Part shown: piece after piece, positions 1 to 8,537 of the stretch | Position numbering within the stretch: position 1 is the first letter of the stretch | Layout: every line of letters starts with the position of its first letter | Position numbers and translations under genes: made by a program | Notes under the pieces: model-generated | What the model saw: the letters and a program-made list of their open reading frames with translations, nothing else | Told to the model about the DNA's origin: nothing | Databases searched by the model: none | NCBI RefSeq assembly: GCF_019823065.1 | Contig: NZ_CP081966.1 | Location: 3,007,501 to 3,071,500 of the forward strand | Direction of reading: 5' to 3' | Source: Pseudomonas mosselii | GTDB lineage: Bacteria > Pseudomonadota > Gammaproteobacteria > Pseudomonadales > Pseudomonadaceae | DNA length: 64,000 nucleotides

Positions 1-1
1 G

Positions 2-304
2 GGCGACAAGGTCAACGTGACCCGCGAGATCGACGGCGGCCTGCAGACCGTGGCGTTGAACCTGCCGGCGATCGTCACCACCGACCTGCGTCTGAACGAG
101 CCGCGCTACGCCTCCTTGCCGAACATCATGAAGGCCAAGAAGAAGCCGCTGGAGGTGCTCACCCCGGACGCCCTGGGCGTTGCCACCGCGTCCACCGTGA
201 AGACCCTGAAAGTCGAAGCGCCGGCTGCCCGCCAGGCCGGCATCAAGGTCAAGTCGGTGGCGGAACTGGTCGAGAAACTGAAGAACGAGGCGAAGGTAAT
301 CTAA
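2..304 (+). CDS. etfB: Electron transfer flavoprotein subunit beta, 3' part
   Basis: The frame is open from the window edge to TAA at 302-304, so only the C-terminal ~100 residues are present. The protein is the beta subunit of the electron transfer flavoprotein. This cytoplasmic heterodimer takes electrons from acyl-CoA and other flavin dehydrogenases and passes them to ETF:ubiquinone oxidoreductase. Typical EtfB sequence is visible: the segment [20 protein letters not shown] followed by [11 protein letters not shown], the conserved stretch that contacts partner dehydrogenases. The stop abuts the ATG of etfA without spacing, so the two are co-transcribed and probably translationally coupled. 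The true start lies upstream of the window. Confidence 0.95.
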   Translation, partial: GDKVNVTREIDGGLQTVALNLPAIVTTDLRLNEPRYASLPNIMKAKKKPLEVLTPDALGVATASTVKTLKVEAPAARQAGIKVKSVAELVEKLKNEAKVI

Positions 305-1249
305 ATGACTATCCTGGTTATCGCTGAACACACCAATGCCGCCCTGGCGCCGGCCACTCTCAACACCGTGGCCGCTGCGCAGAAGATCGGTGGCGACATC
401 CACCTCCTGGTTGCCGGTGCCGCCTGTGGCGCCGCCGCCGAAGCGGCTGCCAAGCTCGCCGGCGTGGCCAAGGTGCTGGTGGCCGACAACGCCGCCTTCG
501 CCCATCAGCTGCCGGAAAACGTTGCGCCGCTGGTAGCTGCTCTTGTTCAAGAAGCAGGGGGCAAGGGTTACAGCCACATCCTCGCCGCCGCCACCAGCAA
601 CGGCAAGAACATCCTGCCGCGCGTCGCCGCCCAGCTGGACGTCGACCAGATCTCCGAAATCATCGCCGTGGAAAGCGCCGACACTTTCAAGCGGCCGATC
701 TACGCCGGTAACGCCATCGCCACCGTGCAGTCTTCGGCGGCGGTGAAGGTGATCACCGTGCGTGCCACCGGTTTCGATCCGGTGGCCGGCGAAGGCGGCA
801 GTGCTGTCGTGGAAGCCGTGGCCGTTGGCGGCGACGCCGGCATCTCGGCCTTCGTCTTTGAGGCGCTGGCCAAGTCCGATCGTCCGGAACTGACCGCGGC
901 CAAGATCGTCGTCTCCGGCGGTCGCGGCATGCAGAACGGCGACAACTTCAAGCACCTGTATGCCCTGGCCGACAAGCTCGGCGCCGCCGTCGGTGCTTCG
1001 CGCGCTGCGGTCGACGCCGGTTTCGTGCCCAACGACATGCAGGTTGGCCAGACCGGCAAGATCGTCGCGCCGCAGCTGTACATCGCCGTCGGCATCAGCG
1101 GTGCCATCCAGCACCTGGCCGGGATGAAAGACTCCAAGGTCATCGTGGCAATCAACAAGGACGAAGAGGCGCCGATTTTTCAGGTGGCGGATTACGGTCT
1201 AGTGGGTGACTTGTTCGAGGTCGTGCCGCAGTTGCAGCAAGTGATCTGA
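305..1249 (+). CDS. etfA: Electron transfer flavoprotein subunit alpha
   Basis: This is the full-length alpha subunit, 314 residues, the usual bacterial size. It carries the FAD of the ETF dimer and works with EtfB in fatty-acid, amino-acid and glutarate-type oxidation. The N-terminal half has the variable alpha/beta domain ([11 protein letters not shown]). The C-terminal half has the FAD-binding region, with [33 protein letters not shown], the [17 protein letters not shown] motif and the terminal [10 protein letters not shown]. The ATG follows the etfB stop directly. High GC and codon use mark this as backbone DNA, and the lower-GC island starts just downstream. No obvious terminator hairpin follows. 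Confidence 0.97.
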   Translation: MTILVIAEHTNAALAPATLNTVAAAQKIGGDIHLLVAGAACGAAAEAAAKLAGVAKVLVADNAAFAHQLPENVAPLVAALVQEAGGKGYSHILAAATSNGKNILPRVAAQLDVDQISEIIAVESADTFKRPIYAGNAIATVQSSAAVKVITVRATGFDPVAGEGGSAVVEAVAVGGDAGISAFVFEALAKSDRPELTAAKIVVSGGRGMQNGDNFKHLYALADKLGAAVGASRAAVDAGFVPNDMQVGQTGKIVAPQLYIAVGISGAIQHLAGMKDSKVIVAINKDEEAPIFQVADYGLVGDLFEVVPQLQQVI

Positions 1250-1895
1250 AGCCCTAAAGGAATGTGTTGCAATACCTATAGAATTGTGCTATGCGTGCAT
1301 ACTCAAGTGGCGTGCGGGTTTCAGGGCTAATGCATTTGAAACATAGAGTTGACGTGCGGGAAAGACAATTTTTTGACTTACACGTTATGCGGTAAGTCTG
1401 ATGCTTGAGCGTTTGAGCTTAGGCATTCTGGTTGTTTTCGTTATTCTTTGTACCCGGTTTTGTACCCGGTTTTGACTTCTTGTAGCATGTAGTGCTGGTT
1501 GCTGGCTTAGGGTGGTTGTGCCGAGATTGAATCGGCCTCGAGCCCGTCATTGAGTGCTTTGCTTGTAGTCCTACTGGCTTGAAACGTTTAAGCGCTATGT
1601 TGTCTGTCTGGCTATCACGCTGAGTGTAGGTGTTGTTAGGTGACTCGCTCGCTAATAACGCTCTCTCGGAAAGAGATGTAAGCCATAGCGTCATTGAGGT
1701 CTTTTATTCTGACTTGGACAGCCTGAGAGATTTTCTCATCGCTTTCCGCTGGAGGAGTTTCGTCTGGGTGGGCCATCTTCCAGAGAGCAAGAAGCTTCAG
1801 GTATGACAAAAGAGAGTGCGCTCAGCAGCAAGTGGTCGCCCGCCTGAAGTACTTATGATCATGACTCCACTCATTACAAAAACAAGAGAAGAGCC
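1250..1895. other. Intergenic region at the left edge of the catabolic island
   Basis: No supported gene lies in these 646 bases. GC content is visibly lower than in etfBA. A perfect 12-base tandem duplication (unit TGTACCCGGTTT) occupies 1449-1472. The 91-codon minus-strand frame at 1419-1694 has no recognisable family and low-complexity composition, so it is not called. A purine-rich stretch just before 1896 (AAGAGAAGAG) can serve as ribosome binding site for the permease. The change of composition suggests that the backbone/island junction lies here. Confidence 0.5.
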
Positions 1896-3257
1896 ATGGC
1901 CGGAAACATCAAAAAACAGGTCGATAGTATCGACTACAGCACCGTCGCGGTTCCGGAAGAACACCGCATGAGCAAAGGCTCACTGACGATGGCTTGGTGG
2001 GCCATCTGCAGTGCTATGTTTTGGCTGGTGGTGTCCGCCACCCTGGCAATGAGCTTTGGTACGATGAATGCCATAATCGGCTTACTCTTGTCGGTCGTAA
2101 CTTATGCGGCCATCAACGGGGTCATTGCCCGCTACGCCATTAAGACCGGATTATCGGTCGCACTCTTCTCCCGGGTGCTATTCGGACGCGCCGGCGCAGC
2201 ACTGGCCACCCTGATTTTCTTCGCCACGGCGATCTACTACAGCGTGTTTGAAGGCTCGGTGATCGCCATTGCTATCCAACACTACGTGTCCGACATCACG
2301 CTCAATCAAGCCTACCTAATAGTGGTGCTATACAGCGTGCCACTGGTGTTCGGTAGCGTGCAGACCTGGCTGGATAAGTTCAATGGCGTGCTGCTGCCGC
2401 TCTACCTGATTGGTCTGATTGCCGTAGTAGCGATGGCCGTCGGTGAATACGGCTACAGTTCTGCCTGGTTGGAAATGGGGCCTGAGAGCGGGCCAGTAAG
2501 TAATGGCTGGTGGGACTGTTTCACCTATTTCATGGGAGTGTGGATTCTCATGATGTACACCTGGGACTACGCACGCTTCGGTCGTAAGCAGGACGCCAGC
2601 TACCACGCTAAATTTAACTTCGGCCTACCATTCTATATCTTCACCTTTCTTATTAACGGTCTGGTCGGCATCTTTCTCGCCGCCACCATTCCCACAGAGG
2701 GCGGCCTGTCTGAGGTCTCGGTGGTGCTGGCCATTGTCGAGCTGATGGGTATCTGGGGGTTGTTGTTCGTTTGGGTCAGCCAGACCCGTATCAATACCGC
2801 AAATTTCTTCATGGCCGCTAGCAACATGCATGCGTTCTTCGGCCGTTTTGGCTTGGCGGCTGTGCCTTATATGGCATGGGCCGTAGTAGTTGGCATCGTG
2901 GTCTACACAATGATGTTGCTCAATGTGTTCAGCTACATTCTGCAAGCCCTGGCATACCAGAGCATCTTTGTAGTGGCTTGGGTAGCGATCGCTTTGGCGC
3001 ATATTTTCTCGCCGAAATATACCCAGCTGTTCGAGGGCAATATTGAATTCGCTCTCGAACGAGTCAACGCCTTCAACCCGTGCGGCTTGATCGCCTGGTT
3101 CTTTGCCGCTGGCCTGGGGATAGTGCTGCTGAATTTCGGCGGAGCAACGCTGGCGACCTTCTCAGCGCCGGTGACCTTTGTCTGCGCGTTCGCCAGCTAC
3201 TGGCTGCTACTCAACAGCGCCAAACGCAGCTGGTTTGTCCGCACCAGCTGCAGCTGA
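1896..3257 (+). CDS. NCS1-family permease (cytosine/hydantoin/allantoin type)
   Basis: A 453-residue polytopic inner-membrane protein with about 12 hydrophobic segments. It belongs to the nucleobase:cation symporter-1 family, which carries cytosine, purines, hydantoins and allantoin with Na+ or H+. Family-like elements are the N-terminal cytoplasmic tail ending in EEHRMSKGSLTMAWWAICSA, the TM1-2 region with small residues, and FSRVLFGRAGAALATLIFF before TM3. The protein is followed after 147 bases by a porin and then by the hydantoinase-type lactamase genes. Hydantoin carriers such as Mhp1 are in this family, so uptake of a cyclic amide used by the downstream enzymes is a reasonable inference; the substrate itself cannot be read from sequence. 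The ATG at 1896 has a purine-rich site upstream. Confidence 0.85.
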   Translation: MAGNIKKQVDSIDYSTVAVPEEHRMSKGSLTMAWWAICSAMFWLVVSATLAMSFGTMNAIIGLLLSVVTYAAINGVIARYAIKTGLSVALFSRVLFGRAGAALATLIFFATAIYYSVFEGSVIAIAIQHYVSDITLNQAYLIVVLYSVPLVFGSVQTWLDKFNGVLLPLYLIGLIAVVAMAVGEYGYSSAWLEMGPESGPVSNGWWDCFTYFMGVWILMMYTWDYARFGRKQDASYHAKFNFGLPFYIFTFLINGLVGIFLAATIPTEGGLSEVSVVLAIVELMGIWGLLFVWVSQTRINTANFFMAASNMHAFFGRFGLAAVPYMAWAVVVGIVVYTMMLLNVFSYILQALAYQSIFVVAWVAIALAHIFSPKYTQLFEGNIEFALERVNAFNPCGLIAWFFAAGLGIVLLNFGGATLATFSAPVTFVCAFASYWLLLNSAKRSWFVRTSCS

Positions 3258-3332
3258 AACCAATATCGGCGCCCACCGGGCCGATGTATTCGGCTCCGGC
3301 AACTTGCTGCAGCTACCAAACCCGATCCAAAA

Positions 3333-3359
3333 CTAAGCCGCAACACCGCAGCGGCTTAG
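3333..3359 (+). repeat. Hairpin between permease and porin genes
   Basis: A perfect 9-bp inverted repeat (CTAAGCCGC / GCGGCTTAG) with a 9-base loop lies in the permease-porin gap. It lacks a clear T tract, so it may be an mRNA processing or stability element rather than a terminator. Confidence 0.4.
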
Positions 3360-3404
3360 TGCTGCGTAGCTGAAAAAAAGACTAACAATGCTAAGAGCCA
3401 ATTC

Positions 3405-4583
3405 ATGAAAATGATCAACCTGCACCCACAAGCAACTCTCATATTACTTCCATTGTTGGCATCGCTCGCGCTACCCGCAGGTGCGGTGGCTATCAATGAC
3501 AACTTGGACATTGGCGGCGCCGTGCGTGCGCGTATCGACTACGACCCCGACCGGGATATCGAGAAGCTGAGTTTCGATACTGCCTTTCTCACCGCTACCT
3601 ACAACTCCGATAGTTGGATCGGCGCGGCTAAATACCGTTTCTATGGCGACGCTTACCCTTTCGACTATACCGACAAGATCGGTGACATCGCCTTCGCCGA
3701 ATATGCATGGATCGGCTACAAGTTCGATGAGTCGCGTCAGATTCAGGTGGGACTAAACAAGATTCCGTTCGGCCTGCTGCCCTATGCCGGCAGCACTTTC
3801 TTCTTGACCTTGGGCAGCGTGATCGGCCTGGAAGACATTGCGAACCTTGGTGTTAAATACATCCAGCAGCAGGATGACTGGAACTTCCAACTCGCTTACT
3901 ACCTAAGCCCGGCTGATCAGGGTCAAGGTACAAGCCGCGGCGGGCGGACCTATGCAACCAGTGTTGCTACGGCAGATGACTACGTCGTCGACGGCAGCGA
4001 TAACCACGAGCGCGACATCTTAGTCGGGCGTCTGGCCCGCAACCTAAAGCTTGGGAGCTGGCAGTCGGAGATCGGCGCCTCGGCATTGACCTCGACGCTG
4101 CAGAACCAGGACAGTCGTGATAGCGGCCGCCGAAATGCCCTAGCAGTCCACTACTCGGGCAAGAATGGCCCCTGGGGCGTGCAACTGCAAGCCACTCGCC
4201 AGGACATGAGCCCGGAGAATCCCGGCAGAGACAAGCTGGTTAGCTTCGGCAGCTTCGACGGCACCTTTAACGTTGCCGCCAAGGGTAACCTCTATGTAGC
4301 CGACCTCAGCTATGACATTCCTGGCTCACTCGGGTGGCTCTCTGGTGTCAAGGTTTACGGTAACTACAGCCTGTTCGACAAGGATGAGTCCAGCTTCGAG
4401 GATTCCCAGCGCTTCATCCTTGGCACATCTTTCTCGCTGAAAGACCTATGGATCGCCGTCGAGTGGTTGCACGGCAAGCACGATCCCTACATCGGTGGCG
4501 GTAGCTACACCCAGAGCCTGGGCGCCGGCGGTAGCGAACGCTGGGAAAACCAGTTGTATACCAATATCGGTTACTACTTCTGA
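3405..4583 (+). CDS. Outer-membrane porin, beta-barrel channel
   Basis: A 392-residue exported protein. The first ~27 residues form a signal peptide (basic start, hydrophobic LILLPLLASLALPAG, cleavage near GAVA). The mature part is rich in alternating aromatic/polar beta strands and ends in YTNIGYYF, a typical terminal strand with a C-terminal phenylalanine recognised by the BAM machinery. The IPFGLLPYAG region and overall shape resemble phosphate-selective (OprO/P) or maltoporin-like porins of Pseudomonas. It lies between the NCS1 permease and the lactamase genes and ends in a strong terminator, so it probably provides outer-membrane entry for the same substrate. The specific ligand is unknown. 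Confidence 0.8.
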   Translation: MKMINLHPQATLILLPLLASLALPAGAVAINDNLDIGGAVRARIDYDPDRDIEKLSFDTAFLTATYNSDSWIGAAKYRFYGDAYPFDYTDKIGDIAFAEYAWIGYKFDESRQIQVGLNKIPFGLLPYAGSTFFLTLGSVIGLEDIANLGVKYIQQQDDWNFQLAYYLSPADQGQGTSRGGRTYATSVATADDYVVDGSDNHERDILVGRLARNLKLGSWQSEIGASALTSTLQNQDSRDSGRRNALAVHYSGKNGPWGVQLQATRQDMSPENPGRDKLVSFGSFDGTFNVAAKGNLYVADLSYDIPGSLGWLSGVKVYGNYSLFDKDESSFEDSQRFILGTSFSLKDLWIAVEWLHGKHDPYIGGGSYTQSLGAGGSERWENQLYTNIGYYF

Positions 4584-4623
4584 GGCAATAAGCGCCCCTA
4601 GCAACCACTCACGCTCCTATTTT

Positions 4624-4649
4624 CGCCAGCCATGTGCTGGCGTTTTTTT
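4624..4649 (+). terminator. Rho-independent terminator of the porin gene
   Basis: A 7-bp perfect stem (CGCCAGC / GCTGGCG) with loop CATGT is followed by seven T residues, 40 bases after the porin stop. The group IIC intron begins four bases after the T tract, which is the target preference known for this intron class. Confidence 0.9.
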
Positions 4650-4652
4650 ATG

Positions 4653-6575
4653 GTGCGCCAGGCATGGCGCGTAGCGCCGTGACTGGCGCTGTCGGGTTCA
4701 CTGTGGTGGTGAGCCTGGCGACTTGGAGGTGAAAGTCCTCTACACACCCGGCAAGGGGAAGTGTTAGCTGAAGGCAAGGGTGTCGCGGGCGACTGCGAAT
4801 CTGAAGGAAGCCCGAGACAAAATGCTGGCCTGACGAACAGGAAGCGGATGAGGCGGCGCAGCGGGGTGAGGTGGCCATAATCGCCAAAGCCCGATACTTG
4901 CACGGAACGCTGCGACGTAGATCCGACAGGCATAAGCAGGAAGGTCGCGCGAATTACCCTGGGAGATCTGTACGCTTGCCATTGTGCTACCGATTGTCGA
5001 GAGGCGACGGGATGGGCGTGCAGAAGTCAGCCGAGGCCGTAGTAAGTGGCGGTCAACCACGCCATCAAGGGCCGAACAGGTCATGCCGCCAGTAGGCGTC
5101 AGCGTCTCGTCGATAACCGAAATGCAGAAATTTCTCCAAGAGAAGACTGTCACCCCGAGTCCCGGCCAGAGGCCGAGGATGACGCCTGACAGCGCAGAGG
5201 TATCGGCGGCGTCGGTGACGTGGATGAACGCGGAGCCGGACACGCTGATGGAGCGGGTGCTTGCGCCGCTCAATCTCAAGCGTGCGTATCAGCGCGTGGT
5301 CAGCAACAAGGGGGCGCCGGGTGCCGATGGCATGACGGTCGCCGACTTGGCAGGCTACGTGAAACAGTATTGGCCCATCCTGAAGGTCAGGCTGCTGGCA
5401 GGTGAATACCATCCCCAGGCAGTGCGGGCGGTCGAAATTCCCAAACCGCAGGGCGGTATGCGGCAACTGGGCATTCCCAGTGTCGTGGATCGCCTGATCC
5501 AGCAAGCCCTGCTGCAACAGCTCACGCCGATCTTCGATCCGCTGTTCTCGGACTATAGCTACGGCTTCCGTCCGGGCAGAAGCGCTCACCAGGCTGTCGA
5601 GATGGCCCGCACCCATGTGGCGGCGGGTCATAGGTGTTGCGTGGAACTCGATCTGGAGAAGTTCTTTGATCGGGTCAACCACGACATCCTGATGTTCTGT
5701 GTTGAGCGCCATGTCGAAGACAAACAGGTGCTCAGACTCATCCGCCGTTACCTCGAAGCGGGCGTCATGTCGGGCGGGGTTGTCAGCCATCGGCAGGAGG
5801 GGGCGCCGCAAGGCGGCCCGCTTTCGCCGCTGCTGTCGAACATCCTGCTCGATGAACTCGACCGTGAGTTGGAGCGGCGAGGCCATCGCTTCGTGCGCTA
5901 TGCCGATGACGCGAACATTTATGTCCGTAGTCCGCGTGCTGGCGAACGAGTGCTGGCCAGTGTCGAGCGGTTCCTGAATCACCGTCTGAAACTGAGACTG
6001 AATCGGGACAAGAGTCGCGTGGCTGGGTCGTGGAAATGCGACTACCTGGGGTATGGGATGAGTTGGCACTCGCAGCCTAGACTGCGAGTGGCAACCATGA
6101 GCCTGCGCCGTGTGCGCGACCGTCTCAGGGAACTGCTGCGAGGGGTGCGGGGCCACAAGATGGCGAATGTCATCGAGCGGGTAAACCCGGTGCTGCGAGG
6201 CTGGGCAGGCTACTTCAAGCTCAGCCAGAGCAAGCGTCCACTGGAAGAGCTGGATGGCTGGGTCAGGCACAAACTTCGCTGTGTCATCTGGCGGCAATGG
6301 AAGCAGCCCTCTACGAGGGCGCGCAACCTGATGCGCCTGGGATTGAGCGAGGAGCGTGCCTGCAAGTCGGCCTTCAATGGCCGAGGCCCGTGGTGGAACT
6401 CAGGAGCGCCGCATATGAATCAGGCGCTGCCGAAGAAGCTATGGGACAGACTTTGACTGGTCTCGATACTGGATACGATCAATCGGCTTAACCGCATGGC
6501 CTGAACCGCCGTGTACGGAACCGTACGCACGGTGGTGTGGGAGGACGGCGGCCGTGAGGCCGCCTCCTACCCGAT
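4653..6575 (+). mobile_element. Group II intron, bacterial class C
   Basis: A 1.9-kb retroelement inserted just behind the porin terminator. The 5' boundary is the conserved GTGCG at 4653. The 3' part carries a domain V hairpin at about 6503-6536 (CCGCCGTG, then TACGG, loop AACC, GTACG, CACGGTGG). A domain VI stem (GGGAGG / CCTCCTACCC) follows and ends in CCGAT at 6575. The internal reverse transcriptase ORF lacks the DNA endonuclease domain, as usual for class C. These introns retrohome downstream of transcription terminators, and that is exactly its position. The boundaries are inferred from consensus and not from an empty site. Confidence 0.85.
5083..6456 (+). CDS. ltrA: Group II intron reverse transcriptase/maturase
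   Basis: The intron-encoded protein acts as RNA-splicing maturase and as reverse transcriptase for target-primed retrohoming. The RT core is complete, with PQGGMRQLGIPSVVDRL, the YGFRPGRSAHQA block, the QEGAPQGGPLSPLLSN motif and the catalytic RYADDANIYV (YADD box). A thumb/maturase X region (LRGWAGYFKLS) follows. The protein ends in the class C tail GPWWNSGAPHMNQALPKKLW, with no HNH endonuclease domain. The same frame is open from 4984. I place the start at the ATG at 5083 because earlier codons overlap structured intron RNA; the start is uncertain. Confidence 0.9.
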   Translation: MPPVGVSVSSITEMQKFLQEKTVTPSPGQRPRMTPDSAEVSAASVTWMNAEPDTLMERVLAPLNLKRAYQRVVSNKGAPGADGMTVADLAGYVKQYWPILKVRLLAGEYHPQAVRAVEIPKPQGGMRQLGIPSVVDRLIQQALLQQLTPIFDPLFSDYSYGFRPGRSAHQAVEMARTHVAAGHRCCVELDLEKFFDRVNHDILMFCVERHVEDKQVLRLIRRYLEAGVMSGGVVSHRQEGAPQGGPLSPLLSNILLDELDRELERRGHRFVRYADDANIYVRSPRAGERVLASVERFLNHRLKLRLNRDKSRVAGSWKCDYLGYGMSWHSQPRLRVATMSLRRVRDRLRELLRGVRGHKMANVIERVNPVLRGWAGYFKLSQSKRPLEELDGWVRHKLRCVIWRQWKQPSTRARNLMRLGLSEERACKSAFNGRGPWWNSGAPHMNQALPKKLWDRL

Positions 6576-6756
6576 CGCAGCGTTCCGGCCTCCCGGCATT
6601 AGATCTTGAGTAGATGCACCAGTAGAAACAGTTCACTTCAGGCCAAAAAACGGTGCGCTTGAAGACAAGCCAGCCGCTAGGCCCGCGCGTAGCTTAGCGA
6701 TGTGGGCAAGACATCCGTCACGCCTCCCCAGACAAAAACAAGATTTGTGGTGACCC

Positions 6757-8502
6757 ATGAACACAGTAGACCCGATCACCCTGGCAGTCGTGCGCGGTGC
6801 GCTCGAAACAGCCCAGCGAGAAATGACCCTGACGCTGGAAAAGACCAGTCGCTCGAGCGTGTTCAACCTCGCCCACGACTATTCCAACGCACTCTTCGAT
6901 CACCTCCCGGAAATGATCCTGCAAGGCCAGGACATTCCTATTCATCTCGGTTCGCTTATCCCAGCGATGAAATGCGTTGCTGGCTTCTTCGGTGATGAGA
7001 TTGCCGAGGGCGATGTTATTTATCATAACGATCCAGCCTACATGGGCAGTCATATCCTCGACTGCTGCATGTACAAACCGGTGTTCTATAAGGGCGAGCT
7101 GGTGTTCTGGACGGTCTGCAAGGGCCACCTGACCGATATTGGCGGCCCGGTACCGGCCGGCTACAACCCGGACGCAAAAGAAATCTACGCAGAGGGCCTG
7201 CGCATCCCGCCTGTCAAGTTGTGGGCCCAGGGCCAGCGCCGGGAAGACGTAATCAACCTGCTGCTGACCAACATGCGCGCCCGCGCCTATCAAGAAGGCG
7301 ATCTGAATGCCCAGTACGGTGCTTGCAGCGTGGGCGAGCGTCACCTGATCGAGTTGCTCGATCGCTATGGCGTCGACCAGGTCCGAGCGTGCATTACCGA
7401 GCTGAAAGATATGGCAGACCGTCATATGCGCGCATTGTTGCGTGATGTGCCAGACGGTTTCTACAGCGGCACTGCCATTCTCGAAGACTCCGGTCATGGT
7501 CTGGGAGAATTGTCGATCACTGCCCAGGTGGAAATTCGCGGCGACGAGGCGCACGTTCTGATAGAGAGCCCGCCGCAGGTGCCTTACTTCATCAACTCCT
7601 ACGCGGGCAATTCGATCTCCGGGGTTTACCTCGGACTGATGATGTTCGCCCAGGTGCCACCGCCCTACAATGAAGGCCTCTATCGCTGCGTGAGTGTAGA
7701 CCTTGGCCCGTCCGGTACTCTGTGCAACGCCCAGGAGCCGGCACCGCACGTCAACTGCACCACTACTCCGATGGAAACCCTCGCCGATGCCGTGCGTCTG
7801 GCCCTTGAACAGGCGGCTCCGGAGCGTGTGACCGCCTCCTGGGGGCATGCCAGCGGGATCAATATCGCTGGGCACGACCCACGCAACAACAACGATGAAT
7901 ATGTGACCATGGTGCTGGCCTCGGTCATCTCCGGCGCTGGCGCTAACAAGGCTATGGATGGTTGGCCTGCTTGCGGCCCGCTGTGCTGCTTCGGCGCGCT
8001 GATGTCCGGCGATATCGAACTGCTTGAGTACTCCTATCCGGTACTGATACACCGCTACAGCCTGATGACCGACAGTGGTGGCGCCGGTGAATTCCGCGGT
8101 GGCTCTGGTACTCGCCTGGAGCTCGAGCCGCTGAAGCACGCCATGACCGTGGTCGGTTTCGGTGAGGGCCGGCAGCTGCCTACCGCCGGTGCGGCAGGGG
8201 CGAAGAATGTTCTGCTCGAGCCCAAGCTCGGCCGCTTGATCCATAGACATGTCGACGGTGAGGAAGACCATTACATCCAGAACACTCTGCTGACCGCACA
8301 ACCAGGTGAGCGCGTAATCAACGTCAACCCGGGCGGTGGTGGCTATGGCGACCCACTACGTCGTCCGCTGGCCACGGTTCTAGCCGATGTGCGCAACGGC
8401 TTGGTCTCGATTGACGGCGCGCGCCTTGAATACGGCGTAGTGATTGACGGCAACGGCCAACTCGATGAAGCCGCAACCCACGCACACCGAGCCGCGCACT
8501 GA
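6757..8502 (+). CDS. hyuB: Hydantoinase B / oxoprolinase-type lactamase, beta subunit (OplB/CapB-like)
   Basis: A full-length 581-residue HyuB-family subunit. Family blocks seen are PEMILQGQDIPIHLGSL, the metal-site region DVIYHNDPAYMGSHILD, GHLTDIGGPVPAGY, the GAGEFRGGSGTRLE segment and the glycine-rich end NPGGGGYGDPLRR. With the HyuA subunit it makes an ATP-dependent enzyme that opens cyclic amides. Known members act on N-methylhydantoin, 5-oxoproline, delta-valerolactam (OplBA of P. putida) and caprolactam (CapAB of P. jessenii). HyuA follows after 35 bases and an AraC regulator after that. The transaminase, semialdehyde dehydrogenase and glutarate genes downstream favour valerolactam over 5-oxoproline; this is inference. 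The group II intron lies immediately upstream. Confidence 0.88.
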   Translation: MNTVDPITLAVVRGALETAQREMTLTLEKTSRSSVFNLAHDYSNALFDHLPEMILQGQDIPIHLGSLIPAMKCVAGFFGDEIAEGDVIYHNDPAYMGSHILDCCMYKPVFYKGELVFWTVCKGHLTDIGGPVPAGYNPDAKEIYAEGLRIPPVKLWAQGQRREDVINLLLTNMRARAYQEGDLNAQYGACSVGERHLIELLDRYGVDQVRACITELKDMADRHMRALLRDVPDGFYSGTAILEDSGHGLGELSITAQVEIRGDEAHVLIESPPQVPYFINSYAGNSISGVYLGLMMFAQVPPPYNEGLYRCVSVDLGPSGTLCNAQEPAPHVNCTTTPMETLADAVRLALEQAAPERVTASWGHASGINIAGHDPRNNNDEYVTMVLASVISGAGANKAMDGWPACGPLCCFGALMSGDIELLEYSYPVLIHRYSLMTDSGGAGEFRGGSGTRLELEPLKHAMTVVGFGEGRQLPTAGAAGAKNVLLEPKLGRLIHRHVDGEEDHYIQNTLLTAQPGERVINVNPGGGGYGDPLRRPLATVLADVRNGLVSIDGARLEYGVVIDGNGQLDEAATHAHRAAH

Positions 8503-8537
8503 GCACAGCCCCTTTGAGCAATGCAGAGAATTCGAAA

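Noticed and set aside
1419..1694. 91-codon minus-strand frame beside the 12-base tandem repeat
   Set aside because: No family features, odd composition and no clear ribosome binding site.
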